From contig NC_083689.1 of assembly GCF_033118175.1 (NCBI RefSeq), positions 26,270,501 to 26,334,500 on the forward strand: DNA of 64,000 bases, written 5' to 3'. The DNA comes from Dama dama. Lineage: Eukaryota; Chordata; Mammalia; Artiodactyla; Cervidae. Under the pieces are notes generated by a model. That model was not told where the DNA came from. It searched no databases and worked only from the letters and a program-made list of their open reading frames with translations. Shown here one piece after another: positions 1 to 11,814 of the stretch. Position 1 is the stretch's first letter, and every line of letters begins with the position of its first letter. A program made the translations under genes and the position numbers.

Positions 1-29
1 AGATTGTCTTATGGAGATTAAGAAACTGA

Positions 30-142
30 CCTGACATAAAATTGGGTTGACCAAAAAGTTTGTCTGGGTTTTCCCGTAATGTTCCCATAATGTCTTAACA
101 GAAAAACTTGAACTTTTTGGCCAACCCAATGTTTATGTCAGG
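30..142. mobile_element. Mariner-type MITE with extended inverted repeat
   Basis: Core 42-129 starts ttgggttgaccaaaaagtt and ends aactttttggccaacccaa, the terminal inverted repeats of a ruminant mariner-derived short element. It has no coding capacity. The flanks cctgacataaa (30-40) and tttatgtcagg (132-142) are also perfect inverted complements. Confidence 0.8.
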
Positions 143-176
143 TAATAGTTTCTACAATGATTGTATTTAATCCTGA

Positions 177-395
177 GCTTCCCAGGTGGCACTAGTGGTA
201 AAGAACCTGCCTGCCAGTGCAGGAGATAAAAGAGACACGTTCAGTCTTTGGGTCTGGAAGATACCTTGGAGTGGGGCATGGCAACCCACTCCAGTATTCT
301 TGCCTGTAGAATCTCACGGACAGTGGAGCCTGGTGGGCTGCAGTCCGTAGGGTTGTAGAGTCAGACACAACTGCAGTGACTTTGCACACACACAT
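177..395 (+). mobile_element. Bov-tA/Bov-A2 SINE
   Basis: Has the tRNA-like head (gcttcccaggtggcactagtggtaaagaacctgcctgcc) and the body cactccagtattcttgcctg ... gtcagacacaactg. Confidence 0.85.
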
Positions 396-821
396 GCATG
401 CATATATAATACTTTAGCATAAACCAAACAAATTTTCAAAGACTTTGCTTTTAAATACTCTCAAAAACCAAAAAATTCAACTTGAATAAAAAATGAGATG
501 CCACGTCCTCAAATAAGGAGGACCTTTATCATTCATAAAGGTATTTCTTTTCCTTAGATTATCTTATAAATTTAATTAGATTCTAATGAAAACTACCATC
601 AGAATGGTAGTTGTTTTGTGCTTAATGCATTTGGAACAATAAAAAAGCAAGGGCTTGAACAAACCTGAGAAAGATGAGCTCTTTCATGGAACCTAGTAAG
701 TTTTAAAAATAGTTATAATAATTCAGAAAAGATTAAAAAATGTACTCTTTAAAAAACCAAGTGAATTTAATATATGTAAAATAGTTGGCTTAATTCTACC
801 GGGAATTTTTATTTCTGGTGA

Positions 822-1683
822 CTTTGTTGTTGTTCAGTTGCTCAGTTATATCTGACTCTTTGCAACCCCATGGACTGCAGCATGCCAGGCTTCCCTGTGT
901 TTCAGTCACTCCTGGAATTTGCTCAGACTCACGTCCATTGAGTCGATGATGCCATCCAGCCCTCTCATCTTGTCATCTCCTCATCCTGCCCTCAGTCTTT
1001 CCCAGCATCAGTCTGTTCCAATGGGTTGGGTCTTCGTGTCCAGTGGCCAAAGCATTGGCACTTCAGCTTCAGTCCTTCCAATGAATATTCAGTTTAATTT
1101 CCTTTAGGATTGACTAGTTTGATCTCCTTGCAGTTCAAGGGACTCTCAAGAGTCTTCTCCAACACCGAAAGCATCAATTCTTCAGTGCTCAGCCTTCTTT
1201 ATGGTCCAGTTCTCACATCTGTACATGACTACTGGAAAAACCATAGCTTCGAATATATGGACCTTTGTGGGCAAAGTGATGTCTTTGCTTTTTAGGATGC
1301 TGTGTAGGTTTGTTACAGTTTTTCTTCCGAGGAGCAAACATCTTCTAATTTCATGGCTGCAGTCACCATCTGCAGTGATTTTGGAGCCCACGAAAATAAA
1401 AGTCTGTCATTGTTTCCATTTATTCCCCATCTGTTTGCCATGAAGTGATGGGACCAGATGCCGTGATCTCTGTTTTTTGAATGTTGAGTTTTAAGCCAGC
1501 TTTTTACTCCTCTTTTACCTTCACCAAGAGGCTTTTTAGTTCCGCTTCACTTTCTGCCATAAGGGTGGTGTCATCTGCGTATCTGAGGTTATTGATATTT
1601 CTCCTGGCAATCTTGGTTCTAGCTTTGCTTCATCCAGCCTGTCATTTTGCATGATGTAGTCTGCTGACTTTAAAAGACAGTAT
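822..1683 (-). mobile_element. BovB (RTE LINE) 3' portion
   Basis: The 3' end at 822 (ttgttgttgttcagttgctcag) runs into the RT-domain C-terminal part. Minus-strand peptide GSKITADGDCSHEIRRCLLLGRK lies at about 1325-1391, and a YADD-region equivalent at about 1565-1580 (catctgcgtatctgagg on +). 5'-truncated and frame-broken; antisense to RAPGEF6. Confidence 0.88.
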
Positions 1684-2287
1684 TTTGTCCATGTCTTTTC
1701 AATGGGGTATCCATGAGGAGAGAAGGAGTCAGTAGTTTAATTTTTAGTAGTAAGGGCAATATTATAGAATATTTTTATATGTGTCTGTAGAGACACACAT
1801 AATTATGTGTATGTCACATATAATTATAGCTAATATATACATAAATTTATAAATGATCTATACATACATCATTGGGAACCAAGATCATGTAGTATCAGGA
1901 AATTGATGGTAATGTTAATATGGTTAAAGCTATTACATATGTAAATACAACATACATGTGTATAGTATGAAGAGAAATGATTTGTCATTAAGATAACATT
2001 TAATTGGATGTAATTTACAAATTGTAATTAATATAATACAGTTAATAACATATATATTATGATCTTTCAGAGTCATTTTTCCCCAATGACTAAGTAAAGC
2101 CAAAGGGCAAAATTTGAATAGAATGTATCATCATTTGTCTTAAAATTATTTCCCAAGTTGGTTCACTTTATGAAAAAGTGTGTTTCTTAGGGCTGTTCAT
2201 TGAAAAGTAGTTTTAGTAATTCTTTGTGGCTATAAGAGCGATTCCAGATTATGATCAGTAAATGTTATTTTCCCACTAAAATGATAT
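1684..2287. other. AT-rich intron, nothing recognised
   Basis: Very AT-rich with tatata-like stretches and no repeat family or coding exon that I can identify. Confidence 0.5.
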
Positions 2288-2478
2288 AGTGAAAGTGAAG
2301 GTTGTTCAGTCGTGTCCGACTTTGCAACCCCATGGACTATACAGTCCATGGAATTCTCCAGTCCAGAATACTGGAGTGGGTAGCCTTTCCCTTCTCCAGG
2401 GGATCTTGCCAAACCAGGAATCGAACCCAGGTTTCCCACATTGCAGGCAGATTCTTTACCAGCTAAGCCACCAAGGAA
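2288..2478 (-). mobile_element. Bov-tA SINE
   Basis: Reverse copy from agtgaaagtgaaggttgttcagtcgtgtccg to the tRNA-like head ending ttaccagctaagccaccaagg. Confidence 0.85.
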
Positions 2479-2639
2479 ATAATAGATTATATCCCATGTG
2501 AAGTAGGAAATGTATTAGGCTAGCAGTTAGTGTCAGAAAGCAAAGAAATACCAAAAAACTATGGAGAATTCGTCAGAAGTTTGTAACTTAAAAGGGATAG
2601 CTTGACTATCAAAAAATAGTGTTAAAATTTTTTTAGCAG

Positions 2640-2845
2640 AAAGTGAGTGTTAGTCGCTCAGTGGTGTCTGGCTCTGACCTCTTGGACTGTAGCCGGCCAG
2701 GCTCCTCTGTCCATAGAATTCTCCAGGCAAGAATACTGGAATGGGTTGCCATGCCCTTCTCCAGGGGATCTTCCCAGTCCAGGGATCGAACCTGGGTCTC
2801 CCACTTTGCAGGCAGATTGCTTACTGTCTGAGCCACCAGGGCAGC
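2640..2845 (-). mobile_element. Bov-tA SINE
   Basis: Reverse copy. The B-box equivalent gggatcgaacctgggt and the A-box equivalent ctgagccaccagg are intact. Confidence 0.87.
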
Positions 2846-3100
2846 TTTTAGCAAGAGGGGATATTGAAATTGATTAAAACCTTTTTTCCTACATTTGTTA
2901 CAGTGATCTGTGCTTTTTTCTCCTTTGATCTCTTAATATGATTATTAATAGATTTTTATAATAGTAAACTACCCTTTGTAATTGTACTACTTAAAGGCTG
3001 TGGTGTAATTTAACAGACACAAATCCCATAACACAGGCCATGACTGTTAATGGTAGCACTATTTTCAACATTTAGGAGTCTGTTTTTAGTGATGGGGAAT

Positions 3101-3306
3101 GTGCTGTGCTTAGTTGTTAAAGTTGTGTCCGATTCTGTGATCCCATGGACTGCACTCTGCCAGGCTCCTCTGCCCATGGGATCTCCCAGGCAAGAATACT
3201 GAAGTGAATTGCCATTTCCGTCTCCGGGGGGTCTTGCCGACTGGGAGATCAAATCTGCATCTTCTGCATTGGCAAGTGGATTCTTTACCACTGCCCAGGA
3301 AAGCCC
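3101..3306 (-). mobile_element. Bov-tA SINE
   Basis: Reverse copy starting gtgctgtgcttagttgttaaagttgtgtccg. The head is diverged (ctgggagatcaaatctgc, ccactgcccagg). Confidence 0.8.
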
Positions 3307-3485
3307 CTTACATAACCAATAAAGGCTTGACCAGAGCTATTTGTTATATTTTTTCTGTTCTTCTAGGCTTAACTTGATAACTGAATTTAGGATTCTTGTT
3401 TTCATTATTTTGTAGTGAGATGTTACCTTGTGATTTAATTTCTAGGACTCTCTTTTCATTTATGTATCCAGATTCTGTGGGCCTT

Positions 3486-3698
3486 GGGGCTTCAGAGGTG
3501 GCTTAGTGGTAAAGAATCTGTCTGCTAATGCAGGAGACTTTGGTTAGATCCCTTGGTCGCGAAGATCTACTGGAGAAAAAAATGGCAACACACTGCAGTA
3601 TTCTTGTCTGGAAAACTCCATGGACCAGAGGAGCCTGGCGAGCTACAGTCCATGGGTTGCATAGTGTTGGACACGTATTAGCAACTGAACAACAACAG
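3486..3698 (+). mobile_element. Bov-tA SINE with perfect target-site duplication
   Basis: Forward copy (gggcttcagaggtggcttagtggtaaagaatctg ... gcaactgaacaacaacag). Flanked by 13-bp direct repeats ttctgtgggcctt at 3473-3485 and 3699-3711. Confidence 0.9.
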
Positions 3699-4259
3699 TT
3701 CTGTGGGCCTTACTACTTGAAGGCTGTTAACTCTTTTTCTGCATTTGATGGAAGATTTATTTTTTTAACCTGAAAAGATTCTTACATTTACATCCATTGT
3801 GATTGCTGACAGGTTTGGGTTTACTTTTACCACATTATGTCATTTATATATATTCTGTTTTTTTCTCTTATTATTTTTGCTCTCTATATAAGATAGTATG
3901 TTCTTTTTTCCACTCTTAACTCCCTCCCCCAATACTCCGTTAGATAGTGTATTTGGTCTATTCTTTTCATGCTAATTCTAGGCTACTTAAAAATAACTAA
4001 AGTTAATAAGTTAGCAAAGTTGATAAAAGGTTATTACTGGTGACTATTAACAAAACATAACTGCTTTTGACCAGTGTTTTAGTAATACTTACTGATTTCA
4101 CAAGTTTTGTCTTATAGTATTATTTTATGCAGTCTTTGTTTGCTCAGTTTAACCATGTATTTAACGTTTCTTTGCTTTTAGTTATTTCTTGAATTTGAGA
4201 CCTTACTTATGGTACCATTTGTGTTACATCTTGAGGCACATCCTTTAAATTTTTCTTTA

Positions 4260-4558
4260 AGAAAGGGATTTTGTTGGTAAACATTTCAGCTGGGTATATT
4301 GTTTTTTTCTTTTTCTTTCTTTCGCCTGAAAATAGCTTTATTTTGTATTATTCTTAAGGATTATTTTGCTATGAATGCACTTTTAGGAGAATAATCATTT
4401 TTTTATCAACAGTCAATGTATACTGTTTTCTGGTATCCATTGTTTTTTGAGAGGTCAGTTATTCTTTTAATTGCTTTTCCTTTATAGCTGATCTTTGTAT
4501 CTCTTCTGGCTGCACTGAAAATCTGTTTATCTTTTCTGTGTGAATTTGCAGTTGTAGT
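4260..4558 (-). mobile_element. Old L1 ORF1-region fragment, left of the LTR
   Basis: Resembles the reverse of the old mammalian L1 ORF1 C-terminal region (cagctgggtatattg ... tctggtatccattg ... gaggtcagttattctttt ... cttttcctttatagctgatctttgtatctcttctggctgc). It is interrupted at 4559 by an LTR and appears to resume at about 5255. Confidence 0.5.
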
Positions 4559-4565
4559 TTCTAAC

Positions 4566-5028
4566 TGTCAGCAAGTGTATTCTCCTCGGTTCTGTCTCGT
4601 CACAACAAAAATTTGAAGTGACGGACATTAAAGCCCTTGGTGCGTCACAGCTCTTGGGTCTTGTACAGACCACGTTATAGCTCTCAGGTCTCGAACAGAC
4701 CGTGTTATAGCTCTTAGACAAATCAGTGTTACAGCTCTATTTTATTTAGAAAATAACAGGAGAAGCCATCCTCCAGGCGTGAGGGCATGCCGAACCAAAG
4801 ACGCGAACCAGCGCGCAGGAGAGAGAAAGAGATCCAGAGCCCTTTGGCTCCTCGTTTTATGTTTTTTCCTCCCCCTGGGCCTGCCCGATGTAAATTGGGC
4901 TAGCCAGGAGTGCTGTTTGTTCTACCTGAGGTCCTCACTCGTGTCCTCACACCTTCCTTTGTTCTGTTTTTGCAGGCTTTTCCCTTCCCTGTCTTTTAGC
5001 CACCACCATTTTGGACTCCTGTTTCCTA
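4566..5028 (-). mobile_element. Solo LTR of an ERV2-like retrovirus (BTLTR-type)
   Basis: 463 bp. On the minus strand it has a TATA-like acataaaacgagg segment, a polyadenylation-type aaataaaa, and then imperfect repeats of agagctataacac...gtctgt, typical of ruminant LTRs. Flanking ttctaac at 4559-4565 and 5029-5035 is a 6-7-bp target duplication. The inner ends are TA...CA on the element strand; the normal TG is one change away. No viral coding region is present. The family name is from memory. Confidence 0.65.
4606..4737 (-). repeat. Imperfect short tandem repeats in the LTR
   Basis: Four diverged units of about 24-34 bp sharing agctct plus a cagacc/cgt motif (cacagctcttgggtcttgtacagacc, tatagctctcaggtctcgaac..., tatagctcttagac..., tacagctct on the + strand). 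Confidence 0.6.
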
Positions 5029-5095
5029 TTCTAACTACCTAACCTAAATATACTGCTTCAGATTTGCTGGAGAGTTTTGGGCTGTTTTGTTTTTT

Positions 5096-5251
5096 ACTTT
5101 GGCTGTGCTAGGTCATTGTCGTGGCACAGGGCTTCTGTAGTTATGGAGCACTGGCTCCAGAGCATGTGGTCTTAATTCCCTAACCAGTGACTAAACCCAC
5201 ATCCCTGTGCTCAAAGGTGGATTCTCAACCACTGAACCACCGGGAAGTCCC
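5096..5251 (-). mobile_element. CHR-type SINE
   Basis: Reverse cetartiodactyl tRNA-derived SINE: actttggctgtgctaggtc ... gcttctgtagttatggagc ... tctcaaccactgaaccaccgggaagtccc. Confidence 0.8.
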
Positions 5252-5499
5252 TTTCTTGGACATTTTAGAATAGCTTAGTAAAAATAATCTCAGTTATTTT
5301 CTCTTTGGACATCATCTTCATTTTTCTATTATCACCTTCTTGAACTTGGTTTAAATATGTTAAGTAAATTCAGCTAATTCTCTATATTAAGATTTTTTTC
5401 TTCTTTTCCATCTCATTCTGACTTTGTACTCCGCACTACTATTTTTTAGCTCTGTTTTCCTAATTCACTAATTCTCTGTTTAGTTAGTTCTTAATGTTG

Positions 5500-5810
5500 A
5501 CTTAAAAAACACACAATGTGAGAGTTTTGAGTTAAGTTTTATTTGGGCAAAGTGAGGACTATAACCCAGGAGATAGCACCTCAGGTAGCTCTAAGAAACT
5601 GCTCCAAAGAGGCAGGGAGGAAGGTCAGTATGTTTGTGATTTGGGTGAAGGGAGAATACATGCAGTCAAGCATGTGTTTTTGTGTAGAAGCTTTCTGCTA
5701 GTCATGAGGAGCAGACTAGCTCCTAGTCTCCTACAGGAGCTAGTCTGCAGCTCTTCATGAAGGATGTTATGAACTGGGCTCAATAAAATTGGCTCCTATA
5801 AGTATCTGAC
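5500..5810. repeat. Unassigned interspersed repeat with a strong hairpin
   Basis: Begins ttttgagttaagttttatttgggcaaagtgaggactataaccc and ends near caataaaattggctcctataagt. I recognise this as a dispersed ruminant repeat type but cannot name the family. It contains the inverted repeat at 5702-5760. Confidence 0.45.
5702..5760. repeat. Long hairpin/inverted repeat
   Basis: gcagactagctcct (5711-5724) and its exact complement aggagctagtctgc (5735-5748) are separated by 10 bp. Outer arms tcatgaggag and cagctcttcatga extend the stem to about 23 bp with small bulges. Confidence 0.85.
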
Positions 5811-7794
5811 TATCTAAACACCTATTCTGCTTCATTTTTCTTTTTTACTTGCTCTCTTTCACTTTGGATAGTTTCTGTTGACTTCATTGCATCAGGTCTA
5901 GTGATCAAAGGCATTCTTCATCTTTAGTACCACGTTTTTGTTTCTGACACTTTCATTTTGCTCTAATACCTTTCTTATGTCTGTTCCATCTGTCTAGTTA
6001 TATTGTCCACATTTTCTGCTGAACCATTACCATGTTAATTATAGTTTTAAATTCTGTCTGATGTTGATCTGGGTCTTTCTTAATTTTCATCGATGGCTCT
6101 GTTGATTGCTTTGTCTCTTGTCAGTGGATTAAGTATTTTTTTAAAAATTCTTTTTATTTTTATGTGAGTTAATGTTTAGTATTTGATACCAAATATTGTG
6201 TATTAGGGCAGTAAAGACAGAAGGTAGATAGTGTTTAGGCCTGGAGAGGAACACATCTCTTCTGATAGAAGTGAGCTAGGTCAGTAGTTTCAATTTTCTC
6301 TACTGTTGCTTTTGTGTTCAGGGCGGAGACTGGTTTTTTGAAAACCTTTTCTGAGTGTTCCTGTTCCACCCTCACTTTTAGGCCTTCTCTGTGCCCTTGT
6401 GTTTCAGACAGGATATATCTCCATGTTCTCATCCTTCTTTCTAATGTAGACGGCTATTTCTTGTTACTCACTATTTGCTAGCCTGGCGGTGGGGAGGGAG
6501 GGCACTTGGGGAGGATTTTTTTCTTTTTTTTCTGGTCTTTATCTGTTTGGTTGCTATTTATAATCTCTGGCTCATTTTCAAGTTTTTTTTTTGTTTGTTT
6601 AAAGTTTTTTTCTTTATCATAGCTTTATATTTTCTGATACTTCCAATATATTGGAATATTTGCAGATGTGATTCTGCTACCTTTTCTGTCCATAGTTGTT
6701 CATCGTGTCTCTTAGGTTTTGTTGTAGTTGAGGTTGGTTTTTTTTTTTTTTTTCTTTCTTTCTGTTTTTAGTTTTGGGGTTTTCATGGGGGGCAGTTATT
6801 TGTCACTTCATGTGTCTTGAACTTTTAGGTGTGGGGATTCTTTGAGGTTTGGGTTAAAGTTGCATTCTTGCAAAGAGGTTTTAGATTTATTTTTGTCTCT
6901 TGCATGTATGTATGTTTTTTGTCCTAAAATTCTTTGAGTTTTCTTATACACTTAAAGTGTAATGAATTAAAACTACAGACCTGCGTTAAGGATGGCCTCT
7001 GTCTTGAATTTCCCCCACCCTCAGCAGGTCTTTTCTCAGTGCCAAGCAGTTTTTCTTCCTCTCCCTTCTGCAGGATAGACTTAAACCTTGCAGTGAGGAT
7101 GTAGTTCTTGGAGATGAGTGAGTCTCTTATGTATTCCCTGTCTTTAGTGGATTCTCTAACCATCAAAGTGGAAAGTCTTGCCTAAATTTAAAGTTGAGAA
7201 ATCATCTGGTAGGTTGGGTCTTTGTCGCTAGACTACTTCCTGGCATTTTGCCTTCACTTCATTCTTTGCATTTGGATTCCTACTTTTGTGCCATTTCAGT
7301 ATGTGTTTACGAGATTTCACTTTTTAAACCTAATCTCACATTTCAGTTGTATTCAGCGAGAGTTTAATCTTTTATACATTGTTTGCTGCTTTCTCTTCAT
7401 TTGGTACTTTCCCCCATATTTTTGAGGCTTAGAAACTCCTTTCCTAGTTTTAATTTACTACTATTTCTGTCTTGAAAATCCTTTATCATTTAAGTCACTG
7501 TTTTTGCTGGATACGTGGTAGATATTAAAAGATCTATGAATCATTATATTGGAATTTCACCTAAATAATCTAGCATATCCTGTGGGATAGAATGGTATGA
7601 AGGCAATGAACTTTTTAGTCACACTTAGTTTTTTGAATTGTTACTCATCCATTTGTGTGAAATAAAAAGTTTTATGAGGCTCTATACCATCTGTTAACAG
7701 AAAGAGTAGCTATGTTGTGAGCCTTAAAGGATATAACTTATAGTTTCTGATACTTGGCCTAGTGTAGTGATTTAGTAGATAAGATCATTTTTTA

Positions 7795-7905
7795 GAAGAG
7801 GAATTGAATCTCAAAGAGGTGACATGTATTTGCTACCTGTACAAAATCCTGTAGTTTTGAATTAGACTGCCAACCCCTGTGTCTTCTGGATTATATCTTT
7901 CAGAA
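7795..7905 (-). mobile_element. MIR-like SINE remnant
   Basis: gaattgaatctcaaagaggtgacatgtatttgctacctg ... agactgccaacccctgtgtcttctgg matches the reverse of the MIR core in order. Very diverged. Confidence 0.45.
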
Positions 7906-8472
7906 AAGTCATATTCAGTAAGTTATTCTGCCTGCCTGTATATTTGTTGAGTATCTTACGCATACTTGAAAGGGCTTAAAATCTTTAGGGAGAAAGAAAG
8001 AATTTAATGCCCATTTTGGGAAACATTTTTAATAAGTGAGCAAAGATGAATATAAATATAATGCAGTTCTTATACTAGGGAACTTGTAGTGAGGTGGGCT
8101 TATCTAATAATTACAGCTAATATACTTAGTGCTGTAGATGGGGTGGTACCTTCTTGGGGCAGAGGTAGGGTTAGTTGAACTGGGTTACAAGGTATATATA
8201 GCTTGCCAAGATTTTAGCAGAGGAGGAATGACTTTCAGGCAGAAATAATACAAATGAATGCAAAGACCTGAAAGCAGTCCTATTTATGAGAACTCTGGGT
8301 TGTGTACACATAGTAAACCAGTCAGAGGAATGTCTCCTGTGGTTATTGAAGAGATGGCAGTTGAGATGTTCTTACATGATCGGTAGTATTTCAGCATATG
8401 AAGATAAAATGGATAGGATAACAGAAATTGACATAGGTAAAGTTGCTTAGCAGAATGTAAGTTACTTATGTA

Positions 8473-8712
8473 TCAGTTCAGTTCAGTCGCTCAGTCATGT
8501 CCGACTCTTTGCGATCCCGTGGACTGCAGCATGCCAGGCCTCCCTCTCTGTCATCGACTCCTGGGATTTATTCAAACTCATGTCCATCAAGTCGGTGATG
8601 CTGTCCAACCATCTCATTCTCTGTCGTCCCCTTCTCCTCCCACCTTTAATCTTTCCCAGCATCAGGGTCTTTTCAAATGAGTCAGTTCTTCACATCAGAT
8701 GGCCAAAGTAGG
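8473..8712 (-). mobile_element. BovB 3' fragment
   Basis: Starts cagttcagttcagtcgctcagtcatgtccg (the BovB 3' terminus reversed) and continues through gtcggtgatgctgtccaaccatctc to agatggccaaagta. 5'-truncated. Confidence 0.87.
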
Positions 8713-9852
8713 GAACCACGAACAGTCACAGTGGCTTGACTGCTACTTACTCCTGAACACTCACACTGGAAACAGAACAGTTTAGACATTGATTTTTTCT
8801 GAGAAATCATCAGGAAGTTTTGCATATCTCATTGGAGCTTTTATGTGAGAGGATTTTTTGTGGGGAGGAGGATGTGGGAGCAGTTTCTCCAGACTTCCTT
8901 GTGTAAGATAAAGTGCTAAAAATATTTCAGCAATGGAGCAAATATGGCTTGGGATATCAAATGTAATAGTGTAAAATTTATTTGGTATCCATTAGAGGTC
9001 CATTGTAGCATTTTGAACAGTGGATGACATACTGTTTTATCTAGGTGATTTACCTGACCGTGCCAGATGGAATTGGAGAAGATCATGACAGAAGCAGTAA
9101 GTTTAGGACTGAAGTGATTAAGGCTTGACTAAGGAATGATGGTAGTGGGAATGAAAAAAAAGGCATCATGAAAGGAATTTCTAAAAAATCATTTGACAGT
9201 TTTGAAGAAATGATTGAAGATAAGATTTGGAAGACAAGCAGAGGAGTTGGAAATGTTGAAATTTCATTCTTGAATGACTAGGAAAATTTTGATATCAGCA
9301 AGTGATAAAACATTAGCAGGAGAAGTAATTGTGGGAAAAAGCTGAAATTGTTATTTGTTATTTATTGAATGTGAGGTTAATTATAAGTCTACTTTAGAAC
9401 ATGTCAGTATGCCTCTGTAAAAGTGATTTTTTAAAATTACGGTGTAATTTGTAATTTTTAGTAGATAGGCAAGGTAGTGGTAGTCTTTTTCTTTCCTTCC
9501 AGTTTTATGGGATAATAATAAATATTTATTATCCTTCCAGTTTTATTTATTATATATATATAAATTTATACAATTTACATACAGCACGGTATAAATTTAA
9601 GGCATAATTATTTGACTTACATCATGAAGTGATAAAGCACAATAAATTTAGTGACCAACCATTATCTCGTGTAGCTAGAAAGTTAAAGAAATAGAAAAAA
9701 ATGTTTTTCTTGTGATGAGAATGCTTAGGATTTACTCTTGACAGCTTTCATATATAACATGTGTGTCACTCAGTTGTGTACGATAGTGTGTATTTATCAT
9801 GTTGACATTACATCCCTAGTACTTATTTGTCTTATAACTGGAGGTTCCTCCT

Positions 9853-11466
9853 TTTTTTTCTTTTTTTAAATCTATTTATTTTAATTAGAGAATAATTAAA
9901 ATATTGTGATGGTTTTTGTCATACATCAGTATGAATCAGCCATAGTTATACATGTGTCCCTTCCACCTCCCCCCAACCTGTCCCTCCAGGTTGTCACAGA
10001 GCACTGGCTTTGGGTGCCCTGCGTCATACATCAAACTCACACTGGTTGTCTGTTTTACATATGGTAACATATGTTTCAGTGCTATTCTCTCAGATCATCC
10101 CACCTTCTCCTTCTCCCACCGAGTCCAAAGATCTGTTCTCTATATCTGTGTTTCCTTTGCTGCTCTGCATGTAGGATCATTGGTGCCATCTTTCTCGATT
10201 CCATATATATGCCTTAATTTACAGTATTTGTCTTTCTCTTTCTGACTTGCTTCACTTTGTTTAATAGTCTCTCGATTTATCTGCCTCATTAAATCTGACT
10301 CAAATGTGTTCCTTTTTATAGCTTTTGAGTAATATTCCTTTTGCGTTCTCATCCTTTTGAGTAATATTCCATTTTGTGTATGTATGACAACTTCCTTACT
10401 CATTCATCTGCTAGTAGACATCTAGGTTGCTTTCATATCCTAGCTATTGTAAATAGTGCTGCAGTGAACATTGGGATACATGTGATATGTCTTTTCCCAT
10501 TCTGGTTTCCTCAGGGTATGTGCCCAGTAGTGGGATTGCTGAGTCGTGTGGTAGTTTTATTCCTAGTTTTTTTAAGGAAACTTCATACTGTTCTGCATAG
10601 TGGTTTTATCAGTTTGCATTCCCACCAGCAGTGTAAGAGAGTTCCCTTTTCTCTACAGCCTCTCCAGCATTTATTGTTTGTAGACTTTTTGATAATGGCC
10701 ATTCTGACCAGTGTGAGATGATTCCTCACTGTGGTTTTGATTTGCATTTCTCTGATAATAAGCGATGTTGAGCATCTTTTCATTTGTTTATTGGCCATCT
10801 GTATGTCTTCTTTGGATAAGTGTCTGTTTAGGTCTTCTGCCCACTTTTTTGATTGGCTTGTTTGTTTTTCTGTTACTAAGCTGCATAAACTGCTTGCATA
10901 TTTTGGAGATTAATTATTTGCAGATATTCCCATTGTTATTATTTTCTCCCATTCTGAGTGCCATCTTTTCACCTTACTTATAGTTTCCTTTGTTGTGCAA
11001 AATCTGTTAAGCTTAATTAGGTCCCATTTATTTGTTTTTATTTCCATTACTGTGGGTTGTGGGTCATAGAGGATCTTGCTGTGATTTATGTCAGAGAATG
11101 TTCTGCCTATGTTTTCTTCTAAGAGTTTTATAGCTTCTAGTCTTACATTTAGGTCTTTAACCCATTTAGAGTTTATTTTTGTGTATGGTGTTAGAAAGTG
11201 TTCTAATTTCATTCTTTTATACATAGTTCATCAGTTTTTGGAAAACTACGCCACTTGTTGAAGAAACTCTTTTCTCCATTGTATATTTTGCCTCTTTTGT
11301 CAAAGTTAAAGTGTCCATAGGTGTAAGGATTTATCTCCATGCTTTCTGTTTTGTTCCATTTGCTCTATTTTTCTATTTTTGTGCCAGTACCATACTGTTT
11401 TGTTGACTGTAGCTTTGTAGTATAGTCTGAATTTAGGAATGTGGATTCCTCCAGTTCTGTTCTTCT
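9853..11466 (-). mobile_element. 5'-truncated older L1 (3' end and ORF2 C-terminus)
   Basis: Colinear with 15435-17020 of the full-length L1 but clearly more diverged. ORF2 C-terminal fragments are seen at 10910-11224 ([17 protein letters not shown]) and 10583-10798 ([19 protein letters not shown]). A short local duplication of ttttgagtaatattcc occurs at about 10323-10370. It is antisense to RAPGEF6. Confidence 0.85.
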
Positions 11467-11810
11467 CCCCTCAGCCCTCGTCTCTAGGAACCACAAATCT
11501 GATCTGTTTTACTGTGAGTTTGTTTGTTTTTGAAGTATAATCAACCTAAAACACTTAAGTTGAACTAACCTAAGTGTTAGGTTAGTTCTCTTACCCAAAG
11601 TAGTGATTTGGTATTTCTGTACGTTTTAAAATAATCACCACAGTAAGTCCTATTACCACCTGTCACCATACAGTGTTATTACATATTTATTGACTATATT
11701 CTTCACCCTGTGCGTTTCACATCCACGAGTCATTAGTTTATAGCTGGGTGTTTGTAGTTGTTAATATCCCTCACCTGTTTCTCTCCTTCCCCTCCTCCCC
11801 TCCCTTGGCA
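11467..11810 (-). mobile_element. Old L1 3'UTR fragment
   Basis: Matches the general pattern of mammalian L1 3'UTRs in reverse (tgaagtataatcaacctaaaacact ... attgactatattcttc ... cct-rich end). Diverged; the subfamily cannot be assigned by eye. Confidence 0.5.
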
Positions 11811-11814
11811 ATGT

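Larger units (their letters stand above)
5255..6850 (-). mobile_element. Old L1 5'-region fragment (diverged), with a later repeat inside
   Basis: Diverged L1M-like ORF1/5'UTR sequence in reverse, e.g. tattttctctttggacatc, ttcctaattcactaattctctg, and gatggctctgttgattgctttgtctcttgtcagtgg at about 6090-6127. A non-L1 repeat occupies about 5500-5810. A poly-T run lies at 6737-6755. Confidence 0.45.
6851..9852. other. Intron, mostly unassigned
   Basis: Apart from the MIR-like piece (7795-7905) and BovB (8473-8712), I see no identified element. A local AT-rich stretch at 9500-9600 carries a direct repeat of ccttccagttttat around a 9-bp inverted repeat. ORFs here (6924-7166, 7222-7425) lack codon structure or similarity I recognise. 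Confidence 0.4.
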
